15,933 nt of DNA from Planctomycetota bacterium (GCA_021809365.1 JAKBAC010000074.1:1-15933), one strand, 5' to 3'; positions 1 to 8,124 are shown, numbered from the stretch's first letter. The notes: generated from the sequence alone by a model not told the origin. Numbers and translations: made by a program.

Positions 1-1212
1 CGATCTAGGTTCACCGGGCGCGGATGAATCAGACCCCAAGCGAGGTTGTTGCCGCGGTCCCCGATTTTGCTGATGGCCAGGATTGGCGCGTGGATTGGCC
101 ACGCCGCTGGGATTACCTGATGGACGCCGCATGTCCGCGGATGCCGGGCGCTGACTTGCGCCACGAACCGCACGATTTTCCGGCGTTCTGGCCGAACCGG
201 TACTACCGGGGCCACGTGCGGGCACTTCCTGCGGAGGCGGTTCACCGTCTCCGGGAAACTGCATCGCCCGTCCATTTGAATTCAACGGTTTAGGCAATCC
301 AACCGCCTCAATACCCTCCATGGGAACCGCCACCTGCCGCCCATCATCATATTGCACCAGCACCAGTTGAGTCAGAATTTGTCCGTCCATGACCCAAGCT
401 TCACCTTCCGCGGTTCGCACGCGCGAATGCTTTGGTGGAAGACGCTTGCGCAGTTCTTCATAGGTCTGATCTTCATACCGCAGACAGCACATCAGCCGTC
501 CACACCGCCCGCTGATCTTGGCGGGGTCCAAAGTGGCCTTCTGCATTTTGGCGGAACGCATGGAAATGGGCGTGAGCACCTTGAGAAATTGTTTACAGCA
601 GCAATGCTGGCCGCACTTTTCATAATCGGCCACCAGGCGGGCCTCATCGCGTGCGCCAACTTGCCGCAAGTCGATGCGGGCATGCAGCTGGTGCGCCATA
701 TCCCGCACCAGGGATCGGAAATCCACCCGGTGTTCGCTGTAGAAATAAAATATGACTTTCTCACCACCCAGGAGAAATTCGACATCCACCATTTTAATGG
801 GAACGCGATGCACCTCCACCATGTTCCGCGCAATTTTAAGGTATTGGCTCCGCTGGCTGTCAAGCCGCTGCTGTTCCGCCGTATCTTGCGGGGTGGCAAC
901 GCGCAGCACCCTGCCGCTCTGGCTGAATGGGAAATCTCCGCCGCCGGATTGCTCAATATAATCCAGCAGCTTGTCCCGCGTGATGGACTTGTTGCAGCCA
1001 CCGTTGCCGCACACCGTCGTGAGCATTTCCGCAATCTCGGTGCCCCGGCTGGTGCGCACCACAAGCCGTGTTCCGCAGCCCACCTTTTCCCGAATGTCAT
1101 TTTGAAACTCGCCGATCAGCTTCAGGTAGCCATAGCGCACCACCATCGTTCTGGGCGGTGGCGGTTCCGGCACCGCCGGTTCCAATGGCATAATTTCCAA
1201 GGATAGTACCAT
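1..1212 (-). CDS. ricT: PSP1/RicT-family protein, C-terminus cut by window edge
   Basis: The frame reads open from 1212 to base 1, giving 404 codons with no stop, so the C-terminus lies outside the window. The core (about residues 24-300) matches the PSP1/RicT (YaaT) family. It has the family's cysteine clusters: CGNGGC near 68-73, CGQHCCCKQF at 200-209, and CGRCGRLMCCLRYED around 235-248, together with VGARDEARL at 185-193. In Bacillus, RicT works with RicA and RicF in an Fe-S-containing complex that affects RNase Y-dependent RNA processing. Whether that role holds here is unknown, and no partner gene is visible. Residues about 305-404 form a low-complexity tail rich in Pro, Gly, Arg, Gln and Ser, probably disordered. 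The start is uncertain: ATG at 1212 has a weak GGA upstream, and an in-frame ATG at 1191 is equally possible. The gene diverges from the lipoprotein gene at 1402. Family assignment is firm; cellular role is inferred. Confidence 0.93.
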   Translation of the reverse strand, partial: MVLSLEIMPLEPAVPEPPPPRTMVVRYGYLKLIGEFQNDIREKVGCGTRLVVRTSRGTEIAEMLTTVCGNGGCNKSITRDKLLDYIEQSGGGDFPFSQSGRVLRVATPQDTAEQQRLDSQRSQYLKIARNMVEVHRVPIKMVDVEFLLGGEKVIFYFYSEHRVDFRSLVRDMAHQLHARIDLRQVGARDEARLVADYEKCGQHCCCKQFLKVLTPISMRSAKMQKATLDPAKISGRCGRLMCCLRYEDQTYEELRKRLPPKHSRVRTAEGEAWVMDGQILTQLVLVQYDDGRQVAVPMEGIEAVGLPKPLNSNGRAMQFPGDGEPPPQEVPARGPGSTGSARTPENRAVRGASQRPASADMRRPSGNPSGVANPRANPGHQQNRGPRQQPRLGSDSSAPGEPRS

Positions 1213-1269
1213 ACCTTTTCGTCCGATCCGATTTCCAATGCCGCGGACCACACCAATTCGACGCAAGCT

Positions 1270-1292
1270 ATTGTAATCGGCCTTAATCGGGA
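1270..1292 (-). promoter_or_regulatory. candidate promoter for the PSP1/RicT gene
   Basis: On the minus strand a TACAAT (-10 like, complement of 1270-1275) sits about 58 bases before the ATG at 1212, with a weak TTTATT 16 bases further upstream. The -10 matches consensus at five of six positions; the -35 matches poorly. This is a motif-level call only. Confidence 0.3.
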
Positions 1293-1328
1293 ATAAAACC
1301 GGTTTCGGCCCCGCAAAATTTTTCGGGC

Positions 1329-1358
1329 TATACAACTTCCCATGTCTCCGCTTATAAT
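1329..1358 (+). promoter_or_regulatory. candidate sigma-70-type promoter for the fasciclin lipoprotein gene
   Basis: A perfect TATAAT lies at 1353-1358, preceded after 18 bases by TATACA at 1329-1334, which matches four of six -35 positions. It lies 43 bases upstream of the chosen ATG at 1402, in the divergent spacer shared with the PSP1 gene. Confidence 0.45.
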
Positions 1359-1401
1359 CTTATCGGATATTGAGATTTCGATAGTTGCGAGGACGCCGAT
1401 C

Positions 1402-1926
1402 ATGCGGAAACAACAATTAGCGGTATGGATGAGCTTGGCGGTCATGATGCTCGGCCTGGCTGGTTGCAGCAACATCAGCACGAGCAAAAAATCAGTATTG
1501 GCCAACCCACAGAATTACTCAGCCTGGCGTGTGCTGAAAAATGAGCCGCGACTTTCAACTTTTTCCGCGCTGATCAAATCCTCCGGGCTGCGATATGCCA
1601 TGAAGATGCCGGGTAATTATACAATTTTCGCCCCAACCAATATCGCATTCAAACAATTGCCCAAGGGCATGGTCAAGGAACTGACTAAAAAGGCGAGTCG
1701 CAACGAGTTGCGCATGCTGTTGTGGCATCACATCGCGCTCTATCAGATCACCGCCTCCGATGCCCCGAAACAGAAAATGGGTGACAGCCAAAGCGTCACC
1801 ATCAAATCCAATGGCCGGCAGCTTTTGGCTATAGATGGGGCCAACATTGTCGGCGGTCCGATCTACACCCACGATGCCACGATCTATATGATTAACAAGG
1901 TGCTGACTCCCGCAAGCGGAAGATAA
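1402..1926 (+). CDS. fasciclin-domain lipoprotein
   Basis: This 174-residue protein begins with a lipoprotein signal peptide: MRK, a hydrophobic stretch, then the lipobox LAGC with the lipidated cysteine at residue 22. The rest is one fasciclin (FAS1/beta-Ig-H3) domain. It shows FSALIKSSGL, then the diagnostic YTIFAPTNIAFKQLP, an LLWHHIALYQIT segment in place of the usual YHVV, and the closing IYMINKVLTP. FAS1 domains are extracytoplasmic adhesion or ligand-binding modules; the ligand here cannot be told. The ATG at 1402 is preferred because GAGGA lies upstream and the signal peptide starts right there. An upstream in-frame ATG at 1342 would bury the signal peptide behind 20 residues. The stop is 8 bases from the stop of the convergent E2 gene. 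Confidence 0.9.
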   Translation: MRKQQLAVWMSLAVMMLGLAGCSNISTSKKSVLANPQNYSAWRVLKNEPRLSTFSALIKSSGLRYAMKMPGNYTIFAPTNIAFKQLPKGMVKELTKKASRNELRMLLWHHIALYQITASDAPKQKMGDSQSVTIKSNGRQLLAIDGANIVGGPIYTHDATIYMINKVLTPASGR

Positions 1927-1934
1927 GCGCATCG

Positions 1935-3266
1935 TCAAATCAGCATCGCCAGCGGGTTTTCCAGAATGGCCTTGAGCTTGCTGAGGAATTCCGCACCCAT
2001 GGCACCGTCAATAACGCGGTGATCGGCGGATAGTGAAATGGTCATCACCTGCGCGGGCACGACTTGGCCATTTTTAACAATGGGTCGCGCTTCCGTGCCG
2101 CCTATGGCTAGAATGGCCGCCTCTGGCGGATTGATAATAGCTTGAAATTCCCGGATACCGTACATGCCCAAATTGCTGATGGTAATGGTGCTGCCGGTGA
2201 TCTGATCGGCTTTGAGCTTGCGGTTGCGGGCCAGTTGCGCCAATTGCTTAATTTCTTCTGAAATCTGCCGAATGTTTTTGGTCTGCGCATCCCGAACCAC
2301 CGGAACCACCAATCCATCTTCAATCGCCACGGCAATGCCGAGATGCACGGTACCATGACGTATGATGGCCGCATCGGAGAAACTGGCATTCACCCCCGGC
2401 ACCTGCGCTACAGCGTAGGCGACGCCGCGAGCAATGAAATCAGTAACCGTAAGCTTGGTTGGAGCAAGCTGTTCATTGGCCGCCTTGCGCAAATCCAAAA
2501 GAGCATCCATCACCACATCAATGGAGACATAAAAGTGCGGCACTGTCTGTTTGGCCTGCAGCAGCCGTCGGGCGATGGTTTGTCGCATATTACTTAACGG
2601 TATAACCTTCGCTTCAAGTTGGGCGGGAACGGGCGTACTGGTCGCCGAAGAGGCGGACGAGACGACGGTGGATTTTGCCACGCCGGACTGCGCCGTGAGC
2701 ACATCACGGCGAATAATGCGTCCATCAGGACCTGTCCCTTGCAGAGTGTTAACGTCAACACCCTTTTCCGCCGCGATCTTGCGAGCCAGAGGGGAAATTC
2801 GAACCGGCCGCGCGTTGTCTGTGTCAACCTTTACCGCTACCGCCGGCGAAGCCGGCACTGGGGCAGGCGCTGGAACTGGAGCCGGCGCTGCTACGGGAAC
2901 GGCAACCGATGCCGGGGCGGCGGCCGGTGCCGCGGAAGCCTGCACCGCAGTGGCTTTCGGAGCGGCGCCGGTGGAACTTGAAGCAGCCTGTCCACCAGCC
3001 GCTTTGGCGATGGCTGCCGCATCCTCGTCCGGTTTGGCCAGTACCACAATCAACCCGCCCACGGGAACTTTTTGACCTTCCTTGGCCACCAGTTTGGCCA
3101 CTGTTCCGGGTTCAAAGGCCTCCAATTCCTGAGTTGCCTTATCCGTTTCAACCTCGGCAATCACATCGCCGGGCTTGACGCTATCGTTCTCTTTTTTCAG
3201 CCAGCGTACCAGAGTGCCATCGGTCATCGTGTCGGATAGTTTGGGCATTGTAATTTCAATTGGCAT
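1935..3266 (-). CDS. pdhC: dihydrolipoamide acyltransferase (E2), probably of pyruvate dehydrogenase
   Basis: This is a 443-residue E2 subunit of a 2-oxoacid dehydrogenase complex. It transfers the acyl group from the lipoyl arm to CoA, making acetyl-CoA if the substrate is pyruvate. The N-terminal lipoyl domain (1-77) carries the lipoylated lysine K43 in ETDKAT. An Ala/Pro-rich linker (about 88-150) follows, then the peripheral-subunit-binding domain (153-190, RISPLARKIAAEKGVD and GTGPDGRI), a second linker, and the catalytic domain (about 218-443). The catalytic motif DHRVIDG is at 415-421, with H416 and D420. The single lipoyl domain and length are ordinary. The start has AAGGA about 9 bases upstream. 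No E1 or E3 gene is adjacent, so the substrate (pyruvate versus branched-chain acids) rests on overall resemblance. It is transcribed alone between a convergent lipoprotein gene and the divergent proS. Confidence 0.95.
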   Translation of the reverse strand: MPIEITMPKLSDTMTDGTLVRWLKKENDSVKPGDVIAEVETDKATQELEAFEPGTVAKLVAKEGQKVPVGGLIVVLAKPDEDAAAIAKAAGGQAASSSTGAAPKATAVQASAAPAAAPASVAVPVAAPAPVPAPAPVPASPAVAVKVDTDNARPVRISPLARKIAAEKGVDVNTLQGTGPDGRIIRRDVLTAQSGVAKSTVVSSASSATSTPVPAQLEAKVIPLSNMRQTIARRLLQAKQTVPHFYVSIDVVMDALLDLRKAANEQLAPTKLTVTDFIARGVAYAVAQVPGVNASFSDAAIIRHGTVHLGIAVAIEDGLVVPVVRDAQTKNIRQISEEIKQLAQLARNRKLKADQITGSTITISNLGMYGIREFQAIINPPEAAILAIGGTEARPIVKNGQVVPAQVMTISLSADHRVIDGAMGAEFLSKLKAILENPLAMLI

Positions 3267-3325
3267 ATTATAAATCCTTCATTACCAATCGGCCACGGAC
3301 ATCCGAGGCCGCCTCTTTGACGCAT

Positions 3326-3354
3326 AGTCTATTCGCCCCGCCGCAATTCGTTAA
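3326..3354 (-). promoter_or_regulatory. candidate promoter for the E2 gene
   Basis: On the minus strand TTAACG (complement of 3349-3354) and TAGACT (complement of 3326-3331) are separated by exactly 17 bases. Each matches four of six consensus positions. It lies about 60 bases upstream of the E2 ATG at 3266. Confidence 0.3.
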
Positions 3355-3409
3355 GCGCCGCTGGAAAAAAAGATGATAACGGCAGTACACGGAGGTTGAC
3401 CACAATGCC

Positions 3410-3432
3410 GGGGTGGGGGATGTGGGGTCGGG
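3410..3432 (+). other. putative G-quadruplex motif upstream of proS
   Basis: Four G-runs of length 4, 5, 4 and 3 occur at 3410-3413, 3415-3419, 3424-3427 and 3430-3432, with loops of 1, 4 and 2 bases. This satisfies the standard G3+N1-7 rule. It lies in the divergent spacer between E2 and proS, about 95 bases before the chosen proS start. Whether it folds, and whether it is in DNA or mRNA, is not shown by sequence alone. Confidence 0.6.
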
Positions 3433-3471
3433 AAATTGCCCCGCCCGCACGCCGGCTGGGGCCTGTCGGGC

Positions 3472-3500
3472 TTGCAAGAAAGGCTTTGGGCAATTACAAC
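3472..3500 (+). promoter_or_regulatory. candidate promoter for proS
   Basis: TTGCAA at 3472-3477 and TACAAC at 3495-3500 are 17 bases apart, each matching four of six sigma-70 consensus positions. The pair lies 27 bases before the ATG at 3528, leaving room for the GGAG ribosome-binding site at 3515-3518. Confidence 0.4.
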
Positions 3501-3527
3501 ACAGAACGTAAATTGGAGTATTTATTC

Positions 3528-5279
3528 ATGTATTGGTCCCGCACATTAATTCCCACCAGCCGCGAAGTACCCACGGATGCGGATATTCTTTCCCATAAAC
3601 TCATGATTCGCGCGGGACTTATCCGCCGCGTCAGCGCGGGTGTGTATGACTGGTTGCCGCTGGGCTGGCGCGCCATGCTCAAAATCAATGGCATTATTCG
3701 TGAGGAAATGAACGCCATTAATGCCGAAGAAATTCACATGCCCGCGCTGCTGCCCGCGGACTTTTGGAAGCAGACCGGACGTTATTTTGATTACGGTGCC
3801 CTGCTTTTCAAACTCAAGGATCGTAAGGGTACCGAAATGATCCTGGGCCCCACGCATGAGGAATGCGTGACGGAATTGATCAAGGCCTGTATCAGCAGCC
3901 ACAAACAGTTGCCCATCACACTTTATCAGATTCAGACCAAGTTCCGCGATGAGGCCCGCGCCCGTAACGGCCTGCTGCGGGTGCGTGAATTTTTCATGAA
4001 GGACGCCTACAGCTTTCATAGCTCGCTGGAAAGCTTGAATCAGACCTATCAGGATATGTATAAGGCTTATGTGAATATTTTCCGCCGCTGCGGAATTGCG
4101 GCCATTCCAGTGGAAGCCGAAAGCGGCCCCATTGGCGGTGATGCCAGCCATGAATTTATCTGTCCCTGCGACGCCGGGGAGGATGTCATTGTGCGGGCCG
4201 CCGATGATTCATGGGCGGCCAATCTGGAGCGCGCGGGGCGCGGCACTCCGCCACCTTCCTTTTCCGACTCTCCGGATCAGTCGGCTGCGGATCTGGCCAG
4301 GGTTCACACGCCGGACGCGGCGGCAATTACCGATGTTTGCAAGCTGCTGAATATCAAGCCCACACAGATGATTAAGACCATGGTATTCCGCGCCGGTGAT
4401 GTTAAAACCGGACGTTGGATTGTGGCATGTGTGCGGGGCGACCATGATGTCAATGAGGCCAAAATCCGTCGCATCGCGGGGCCGGTGGAATTGGCCGATG
4501 AAGCCGCTGCCCGCGCCGCCGGATTCGCCATTGGCTATGTCGGCCCGCATATCGTCAATACCATCAACGCTGAACTCATCATCGACCCCGATGCCCTGCT
4601 GATTGCCAATGCCATAACCGGGGCCAATGAACCACACTGGCATGTCACGAAGTTTAATTGGAAACAGCATCTTTCGGCCCCTATAGCCGGCAAAGCCGTC
4701 ATCGCGGATATCCGCAATATCACTTCCGAGGACAAAGCCCCTAGCGGTGCCGATCTGATATTCAGCAAAGGCATCGAACTGGGCCATGTATTCAAGCTGG
4801 GCACCAAATACAGCGATGCCATGGGGGCCACCTACCTGGATGAAAAACAGCAGAGTCACAGCATGATCATGGGTTGCTACGGCATCGGGCCGGGGCGCAT
4901 CATGGTGGGGGCCTTGGAGACGCTTTCCGATGCCGATGGCATACGCTGGCCGATGGCTATTGCGCCATTCCATGTCATTATCACGCCGATTAAATATGAA
5001 GGCCAGGCTCGGGAAGTGGCGGATCGCCTGCACCGGGAACTATCCGCACAAGGCATTGATGTGCTGGTGGATGATCGCGATCAGCGCCCGGGCGTGAAAT
5101 TCAAGGATGCCGATCTGATTGGCATTCCCCTGCGGATCGTGCTGGGGGACAAAGGTCTGGCGGCGGGACAGGTTGAAGTAAAATTGCGCACCAAAAAGGA
5201 ACCGGATATGATTTCACTTGATGGCATTGTGGAGCATGTGCGGACAAACGTACGCGCTCAATTGACCATGGGCCAATGA
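3528..5279 (+). CDS. proS: prolyl-tRNA synthetase, bacterial type with editing domain
   Basis: This 583-residue cytoplasmic class II synthetase charges tRNA-Pro with proline using ATP. The core runs from residue 1: SHKLMIRAGLIRRVSAGVYDWLPLG at 22-46, GPTHEE at 107-112, motif 2 in TKFRDEARARNGLLRVREF at 137-155 followed by FMKDAYSFH, and motif 3 in GCYGIGPGRIM at 449-459. Between motifs 2 and 3 lies the inserted YbaK-like editing domain (about 250-395, with IKTMVFRAGD near 282), which hydrolyses mischarged Ala-tRNA-Pro in this family. The C-terminal anticodon-binding domain starts near 475 (PMAIAPFHVIITP). Length is normal for the long bacterial form. The start at 3528 has GGAG at 3515-3518 and aligns with the usual family N-terminus. 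An in-frame ATG at 3405 with GGAGG at 3391-3395 would add 41 residues that do not look like ProRS. Confidence 0.97.
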   Translation: MYWSRTLIPTSREVPTDADILSHKLMIRAGLIRRVSAGVYDWLPLGWRAMLKINGIIREEMNAINAEEIHMPALLPADFWKQTGRYFDYGALLFKLKDRKGTEMILGPTHEECVTELIKACISSHKQLPITLYQIQTKFRDEARARNGLLRVREFFMKDAYSFHSSLESLNQTYQDMYKAYVNIFRRCGIAAIPVEAESGPIGGDASHEFICPCDAGEDVIVRAADDSWAANLERAGRGTPPPSFSDSPDQSAADLARVHTPDAAAITDVCKLLNIKPTQMIKTMVFRAGDVKTGRWIVACVRGDHDVNEAKIRRIAGPVELADEAAARAAGFAIGYVGPHIVNTINAELIIDPDALLIANAITGANEPHWHVTKFNWKQHLSAPIAGKAVIADIRNITSEDKAPSGADLIFSKGIELGHVFKLGTKYSDAMGATYLDEKQQSHSMIMGCYGIGPGRIMVGALETLSDADGIRWPMAIAPFHVIITPIKYEGQAREVADRLHRELSAQGIDVLVDDRDQRPGVKFKDADLIGIPLRIVLGDKGLAAGQVEVKLRTKKEPDMISLDGIVEHVRTNVRAQLTMGQ

Positions 5280-5294
5280 TCCCAAAACGCGACC

Positions 5295-5312
5295 GGGATA
5301 GTGCGCTATCCC
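5295..5312 (+). terminator. short hairpin after proS, possible terminator
   Basis: A perfect 7-base stem, GGGATAG at 5295-5301 and CTATCCC at 5306-5312, with a four-base loop, begins 15 bases after the proS stop. No T-run follows, so it is not a classic intrinsic terminator. It could be an RNA-processing or stability hairpin between proS and the next gene. Confidence 0.35.
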
Positions 5313-5371
5313 AGTAGCGTAGGATTAAGCGGGCGATCGCCATGGCGAGCTTCTCATGCCGGGAGGTTTTT

Positions 5372-7897
5372 ATGTGGCACTCCACCATACGTACCGGCCT
5401 GATGGTAACGGTAGCGGCGCTTTGCGGAGCGGCGTTATTTATTCTTTTCATGACGCTCTATGGCAATTCCGTGAAATGGCCCCGCCCAGCAACGCTTGGA
5501 TCATCGGCAGTGCCGATGTGGCCGATGCCTGTGATTTACAGCGAAGATCCATTCGACCGGAATTCCAAACCCAATGCCGTGACATGGCCGCAACAATTAC
5601 CGTCCTTCCACAAGGGCGAACAGGCGGCCATGACCGTTACGGCAATTGATCACCTGACTGCGGCGTCCTCGCACATTACGGCAATGACGGTCGATCGGCG
5701 GGGACGATGGTGGATTGGAACCGAGGGACAGGGCGTCTTTCGCTATGCTCCCACGAACCGGCGTGGGCATCGGTGGCGGCAATTCACATCACGCAGCTTT
5801 GCGCCCAACAATGTTTATGCATTGGCCTGTGACGGCATGGGCCGAATCTGGGCCGGCAGCCTGCGGCATGGTGTTTCGGTTTATAATGGCGCGCACTGGC
5901 GAAACTATGATCTGATTGCCGGGCAGGGGTATGGCCATTTGGTCAGGGCTGTTTCCCTCCACCAGGCCGGCACCGCCGCGGGCCAGGCCGTGGATTCCAC
6001 GGCGTATCTTTCCACCACCGCCCGCGCCGGCCCGCTGGGGCAGCGCATATTTGGAATTGCGATCTCACCAATTGATGGCGACATCTGGATCGCCACCGCC
6101 AAAGGCCTGACACGCTACCGTGTCCATAAAAATATCTGGCAGTATTACACGCGCGCCGCGGGGCTGCCCGCCAATCAACTTTCGTGTCTGGCCTTTGCCC
6201 CGGATGGCAATCTGTTCGTCGGAACGCAGTGCAATGGAATCGCGGTTGGCCGGGCATTAAGCCATTACCGAAAATGGACCCATATTTCCGCTCCATTGCA
6301 TCCGCCAACCAAGGGCTGGGGCGTGGGTCTGCCGGATAATCGCATCAATGCGCTGGTGGTGGTTCCACGTGGAATCCATCATGGCCAAACAGCTTATCGG
6401 GTGTATGCGGGAACGGATTCGGGCTTGGCGTTTGGCGAAGAGAATGGCCAACTCTGGCAGTATGTCCGGGGGCGCAACTACACCGTGAAGGTCAAGTGGT
6501 TGTGGCACACGCCGCCGCACTGGATGCCTCCTCCTCCGGCGGTCTTACATAGTATGTTAACATCCGACTATGTAACCACCCTGGCCACCGATGCCGACGG
6601 TAATATCTGGATCGGGCATCGCACGACCGGCTTTGAGATTTTAAACCAGCACAACACTCGAATATTTCCCGCCGAAAATTCGGCGAACAATGTGACAGCG
6701 CACGATTTCATCGCCTCCATGGCACCGCTGCCGGACGGTGGCATGCTCATCGGTGGTTATCAATCGGGGTTGTTCCGCGCGCGGGTATCAATTCGTGGTG
6801 GAAAGCGCACACGCTTCAAAGCGGCTGGAAAGATTTCCAATTTTCCTCCCTTGCCCGCCGGCGCTCGCGCTCCCACCGCCGCCGCGATACAAAAATGTTT
6901 AGCGCAAGTCAAAGCGGGGCAGGGCCGTCCCATGGAAGCGGCCGGCCTTGGTGCCGATTGGCGCACCGAGGGCGACTGGCTGGGCCATTACGGCGTGGCG
7001 TATGCGCGGTTGTGCGCCGGCACGCCGACTTTTTACAACGCCGCGGAAGAATTTGCCGGAGCATTGGGGGTGGACATCATTCGTGAATCCTCGCCGCACC
7101 AATTGCCGTACCATGGTGACGTTGCGTATTATGTTTCCTGGTATCATTCCCCTGAATTGCGCACGCTTTATTTCCCGAATCTTCAGCAGCGGGTGGAAGC
7201 GGAATGGAACGACGCGGGTGGCCGATATCCGCGACTGTTCGACGGTCCGGATATGTGGCTGAAGGTACGGATACCCAAGGGACTTTATCGTCTTAGCTTT
7301 TATTTTCACAATAAAGATGGTCAGAGCGGCATCAACGACACCCGCGATTATCTGGTTCAACTTTATCCCAAAGGCAATAGCCCGGCCCAGGCGTGGGCCT
7401 ATCAGCGTCCGCTGGCCACCAGCCGGGTGATGCAATTCTGGGGCGGAATGTATTGCCGTTTTTTGATATCCGGTCCGGGAACGTATCAGGTGCGCCTGGA
7501 CAGAAATTATGGCTATTGGATGACCGTGGCGGGAATGTTCCTCGATCACATCACCGGCCCGAAAAACTTGGTCGGCTATACCCAACTGGACGGCTTGCCT
7601 GTTTCCACATATCGCCCCGCCGATCCGCAGCTTGATCGGATGATAACACAATCGGGCGCGTATCGACTGTGGCGGCGGCTTAATGAAATCCGTTCCTATA
7701 GCGCAGCGGATATTTCCGCGCAATGGACGGATCGCATCCTGGCGTATCGCTTTGCCGAGGTTCATGACTTTCCGCCGGCGCTGCTGGAGCGCTGGCGATG
7801 GAAATTATGCCTGTGGCTGCCGTCGGATCGGAGGGCGTTTAATCTTGCAGTACAAGGCATTCCGCCGCCCAACTTGCCGGTTGTTTCCGGGAAATAG
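5372..7897 (+). CDS. membrane-anchored propeller-repeat protein with C-terminal sandwich-like region
   Basis: This is an 841-residue protein of unknown function. Residues about 7-30 form an uncleaved-looking N-terminal membrane segment, so the bulk should sit outside the cytoplasm. Residues about 100-470 contain roughly seven repeats of the two-component-regulator propeller (Reg_prop) kind. Typical units are MTVDRRGRWWIGTEGQGVF near 105-123, ALACDGMGRIWAGSLRHGV near 150-168, AISPIDGDIWIATAKGL near 230-246, LAFAPDGNLFVGTQCNG near 273-289, a diverged unit at 326-355, LATDADGNIWIGHRTTG at 404-420, and APLPDGGMLIGGYQSGLF near 451-468. The remaining part (about 525-730) starts with ADWRTEGDWLGHYGVAYARL and looks beta-rich, ending in a helical tail. 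No kinase or output domain is present, unlike hybrid sensors that use the same propeller. The ATG at 5372 has GGGAGG at 5361-5366 and directly precedes the membrane segment; an in-frame ATG at 5342 lacks such support. It follows proS by 92 bases. Confidence 0.82.
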   Translation: MWHSTIRTGLMVTVAALCGAALFILFMTLYGNSVKWPRPATLGSSAVPMWPMPVIYSEDPFDRNSKPNAVTWPQQLPSFHKGEQAAMTVTAIDHLTAASSHITAMTVDRRGRWWIGTEGQGVFRYAPTNRRGHRWRQFTSRSFAPNNVYALACDGMGRIWAGSLRHGVSVYNGAHWRNYDLIAGQGYGHLVRAVSLHQAGTAAGQAVDSTAYLSTTARAGPLGQRIFGIAISPIDGDIWIATAKGLTRYRVHKNIWQYYTRAAGLPANQLSCLAFAPDGNLFVGTQCNGIAVGRALSHYRKWTHISAPLHPPTKGWGVGLPDNRINALVVVPRGIHHGQTAYRVYAGTDSGLAFGEENGQLWQYVRGRNYTVKVKWLWHTPPHWMPPPPAVLHSMLTSDYVTTLATDADGNIWIGHRTTGFEILNQHNTRIFPAENSANNVTAHDFIASMAPLPDGGMLIGGYQSGLFRARVSIRGGKRTRFKAAGKISNFPPLPAGARAPTAAAIQKCLAQVKAGQGRPMEAAGLGADWRTEGDWLGHYGVAYARLCAGTPTFYNAAEEFAGALGVDIIRESSPHQLPYHGDVAYYVSWYHSPELRTLYFPNLQQRVEAEWNDAGGRYPRLFDGPDMWLKVRIPKGLYRLSFYFHNKDGQSGINDTRDYLVQLYPKGNSPAQAWAYQRPLATSRVMQFWGGMYCRFLISGPGTYQVRLDRNYGYWMTVAGMFLDHITGPKNLVGYTQLDGLPVSTYRPADPQLDRMITQSGAYRLWRRLNEIRSYSAADISAQWTDRILAYRFAEVHDFPPALLERWRWKLCLWLPSDRRAFNLAVQGIPPPNLPVVSGK

Positions 7898-8005
7898 CGC
7901 CCTGGCCCGTATCGCCACAGCAGCGGCACCCCACAATCACAATTCATCCGCCATCACGCGTGTTGTGCGGCATGCCACTCCAACCGCAAATTAAAAAATT
8001 GGTGT

Positions 8006-8124
8006 GTCGTCAGGGTGTGGCCATATTTGTTGGCAAAGGGCGGGTAATGGGCCTGATGATGCACCGGCATTTATGCCGCCGACTTCGGTATTCCTGCCAA
8101 AAATTATGGCCACACCCTGACGAC
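8006..8124. repeat. long imperfect inverted repeat, possible MITE or REP-like element
   Basis: The left arm 8006-8034 pairs with the right arm 8096-8124 at 27 of 29 positions. The outer 20 positions are perfect (GTCGTCAGGGTGTGGCCAT at 8006-8024 plus one more base). Mismatches are 8026 with 8104 and 8029 with 8101. The 61-base spacer contains a second small palindrome, CGGCAT-TT-ATGCCG at 8065-8078. As RNA or extruded DNA the whole would form a long hairpin. No transposase, no clear target-site duplication and no T-run are seen. It could be a miniature mobile element, a REP/BIME-like repeat or an mRNA 3' structure of the propeller gene. Confidence 0.85.

Noticed and set aside
492..1100. A 202-codon minus-strand frame inside the PSP1 gene
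   Set aside because: It is out of frame with the clear PSP1/RicT protein that covers the same bases; its Arg/Cys/Trp-rich translation is typical of a shadow frame.
352..1206. A 284-codon plus-strand frame opposite the PSP1 gene
   Set aside because: His-rich translation without family features, antisense to a recognisable gene.
4209..5033. A 274-codon minus-strand frame within proS
   Set aside because: Antisense to an intact prolyl-tRNA synthetase with all motifs present.
6899..7765. A 288-codon minus-strand frame within the propeller gene
   Set aside because: Antisense shadow; the plus-strand frame has a good ribosome-binding site, membrane anchor and repeat pattern.
8006..8124. Possible integron attC site
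   Set aside because: Size and hairpin shape are in range, but the core GTTRRRY/RYYYAAC ends are missing and no integrase is present.
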